Shown: one piece after another, positions 6,544-7,143 of the stretch | How the letters are laid out: every line of letters begins with the position of its first letter | Numbering within the stretch: position 1 is the first letter of the stretch | Source: Opitutaceae bacterium | Lineage (GTDB): Bacteria; Verrucomicrobiota; Verrucomicrobiia; Opitutales; Opitutaceae | Direction of reading: 5' to 3' | Assembly: GCA_003168315.1 (NCBI GenBank) | Contig: PMSP01000207.1 | Coordinates: forward strand, 1 to 7,143 | DNA length: 7,143 nucleotides | Notes under the pieces: generated by a model | What the model saw: the letters and a program-made list of their open reading frames with translations, nothing else | Databases searched by the model: none | What the model was told of the DNA's origin: nothing | Made by a program: the position numbers and the translations under genes

Positions 6544-7143
6544 GCCGCGGCCCCCTCGAGCCGCCTGAGGAGCTTTTCCGTGTTCGCACGCACGTCGAAG
6601 TTCTCCTCGACCCAGGCCCTGGCGGCCCGGCGGAGCGACTCGCAGAACGCATCGTCAGAGGAGAGGCGCCGAAGGACGCCGACCCACGCCTCGGGCTTCT
6701 CCACCGGCAGTACGACCCCGGTGACCCCGTCCGTCACGGCCTCGGTCGTCCCGGCGACGGGGGACGTCACGACCGGCACGCCGGCGGCCATCGCCTCGGC
6801 GATCACGTTCGTAAGCCCGTCCCGGCCGCCGCTCGCGGCTACCACCCCCGTGTGAAGGAGGACATCGGACCAGTCCAGGTGGCCCCAGACTTCCTGGGAG
6901 GGCACCTCCCCGACGAATGTCACCCGGTCGGAGACTCCCAGGTGGCCGGCCAGCCTCTCAAGCTTCGGGCGGAGGGGCCCGTCGCCGACAATCCGGGCCG
7001 TGTACTCGACCCCGGCCGCCTTGAGGGCCGCGTAGATCCTCAGCTGCCGGTCGATGCCCTTCTTCTCGACAAGCCTCGCCAGCGACAGGAGGTGAAGCGG
7101 GACGCGGGAGGCGCGGAGCGGCTTCAGGGCGGGAAGCCTGTCC
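6540..7143 (-). CDS. Family 4 glycosyltransferase, partial (N-terminus beyond window)
   Basis: Open from the right edge to a TGA at 6540-6542; 200 residues visible, corresponding to the donor-binding half of a GT-B enzyme. It begins just before the first strand and helix of that domain: LLSLARLVEKKGID (18-31 of the visible part), the common 'R-x-x-x-KKG' donor-phosphate element. ARIVGDGPLR (49-58) and VTFVGEV (74-80) follow. The signature is DGLTNVIAEAMAAGVPVV (108-125), where the first acidic residue of E-x7-E is Asp108 and the second is Glu116. TTEAVTDGVTGVVLPV (132-147) is the usual segment after it. It resembles the polysaccharide-type GT4 group ('EGLPNVLLEAMA') rather than the MtfB-like pair nearby, so it is not a third copy of those. 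Overlaps the next gene by 4 bp (ATGA). Specificity unknown. Confidence 0.9.
   Translation of the reverse strand, partial: DRLPALKPLRASRVPLHLLSLARLVEKKGIDRQLRIYAALKAAGVEYTARIVGDGPLRPKLERLAGHLGVSDRVTFVGEVPSQEVWGHLDWSDVLLHTGVVAASGGRDGLTNVIAEAMAAGVPVVTSPVAGTTEAVTDGVTGVVLPVEKPEAWVGVLRRLSSDDAFCESLRRAARAWVEENFDVRANTEKLLRRLEGAAA
6551..6557 (-). promoter_or_regulatory. Ribosome binding site of glycosyltransferase copy B inside the upstream gene
   Basis: On the minus strand GAGGGGG lies 7 nt before the ATG at 6543, within the last codons of the upstream glycosyltransferase. With the ATGA overlap it supports translational coupling of the two genes and fixes the start. Confidence 0.5.

Noticed and set aside
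5476..6855. 459-residue plus-strand open frame
   Set aside because: It is antisense to two well-supported glycosyltransferases and has the Arg/Pro-rich composition of a high-GC shadow frame.

Overview
This window carries six protein-coding genes and almost no non-coding DNA. All six look like parts of a cell-surface glycan or glycolipid locus. Base composition is strongly GC-rich, with mostly G or C in third codon positions. Gene spacing is bacterial: 3- and 4-bp gaps, an ATGA stop/start overlap, and a GTG start behind a purine-rich ribosome binding site. I cannot name the organism. A high-GC bacterium is well supported; a diderm is only a guess from the kinds of surface-glycan genes present. 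I see no RNA gene, mobile element, CRISPR array or long repeat.

Layout from left to right. (1) Positions 1-1511, minus strand, running off the left edge: a multi-pass membrane protein resembling GT-C glycosyltransferases, with a non-membrane beta-type C-terminal region. (2) Positions 1536-3065, plus strand: a second GT-C-like (ArnT/PMT-like) membrane protein with a soluble tail, divergent from gene 1 across only 24 bp. (3) Positions 3069-4241, plus strand: a soluble GT-B family 4 glycosyltransferase, 3 bp after gene 2. (4) Positions 4326-5522, plus strand: a PLP-dependent alpha-oxoamine synthase (serine palmitoyltransferase/BioF/KBL superfamily) with all the key residues I could check. (5) Positions 5527-6543, minus strand: a second family-4 glycosyltransferase, clearly paralogous to gene 3, convergent with gene 4 across 4 bp. 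(6) Positions 6540-7143, minus strand, entering from the right edge: the C-terminal 200 residues of a third, more distant family-4 glycosyltransferase, coupled to gene 5 by an ATGA overlap.

Working model (inference): the three GT4 enzymes add sugars on the cytoplasmic face from nucleotide-sugar donors. The two GT-C-like proteins would use polyprenyl-phosphate sugars on the outer face of the membrane. The oxoamine synthase would make an amino-ketone, possibly a long-chain base, that could serve as lipid anchor or substituent of the glycan. The most notable features are that synthase inside a glycosyltransferase cluster and the two sibling glycosyltransferases that flank it in opposite orientation. 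Nothing in the sequence fixes the sugars, the acceptor or the final product.
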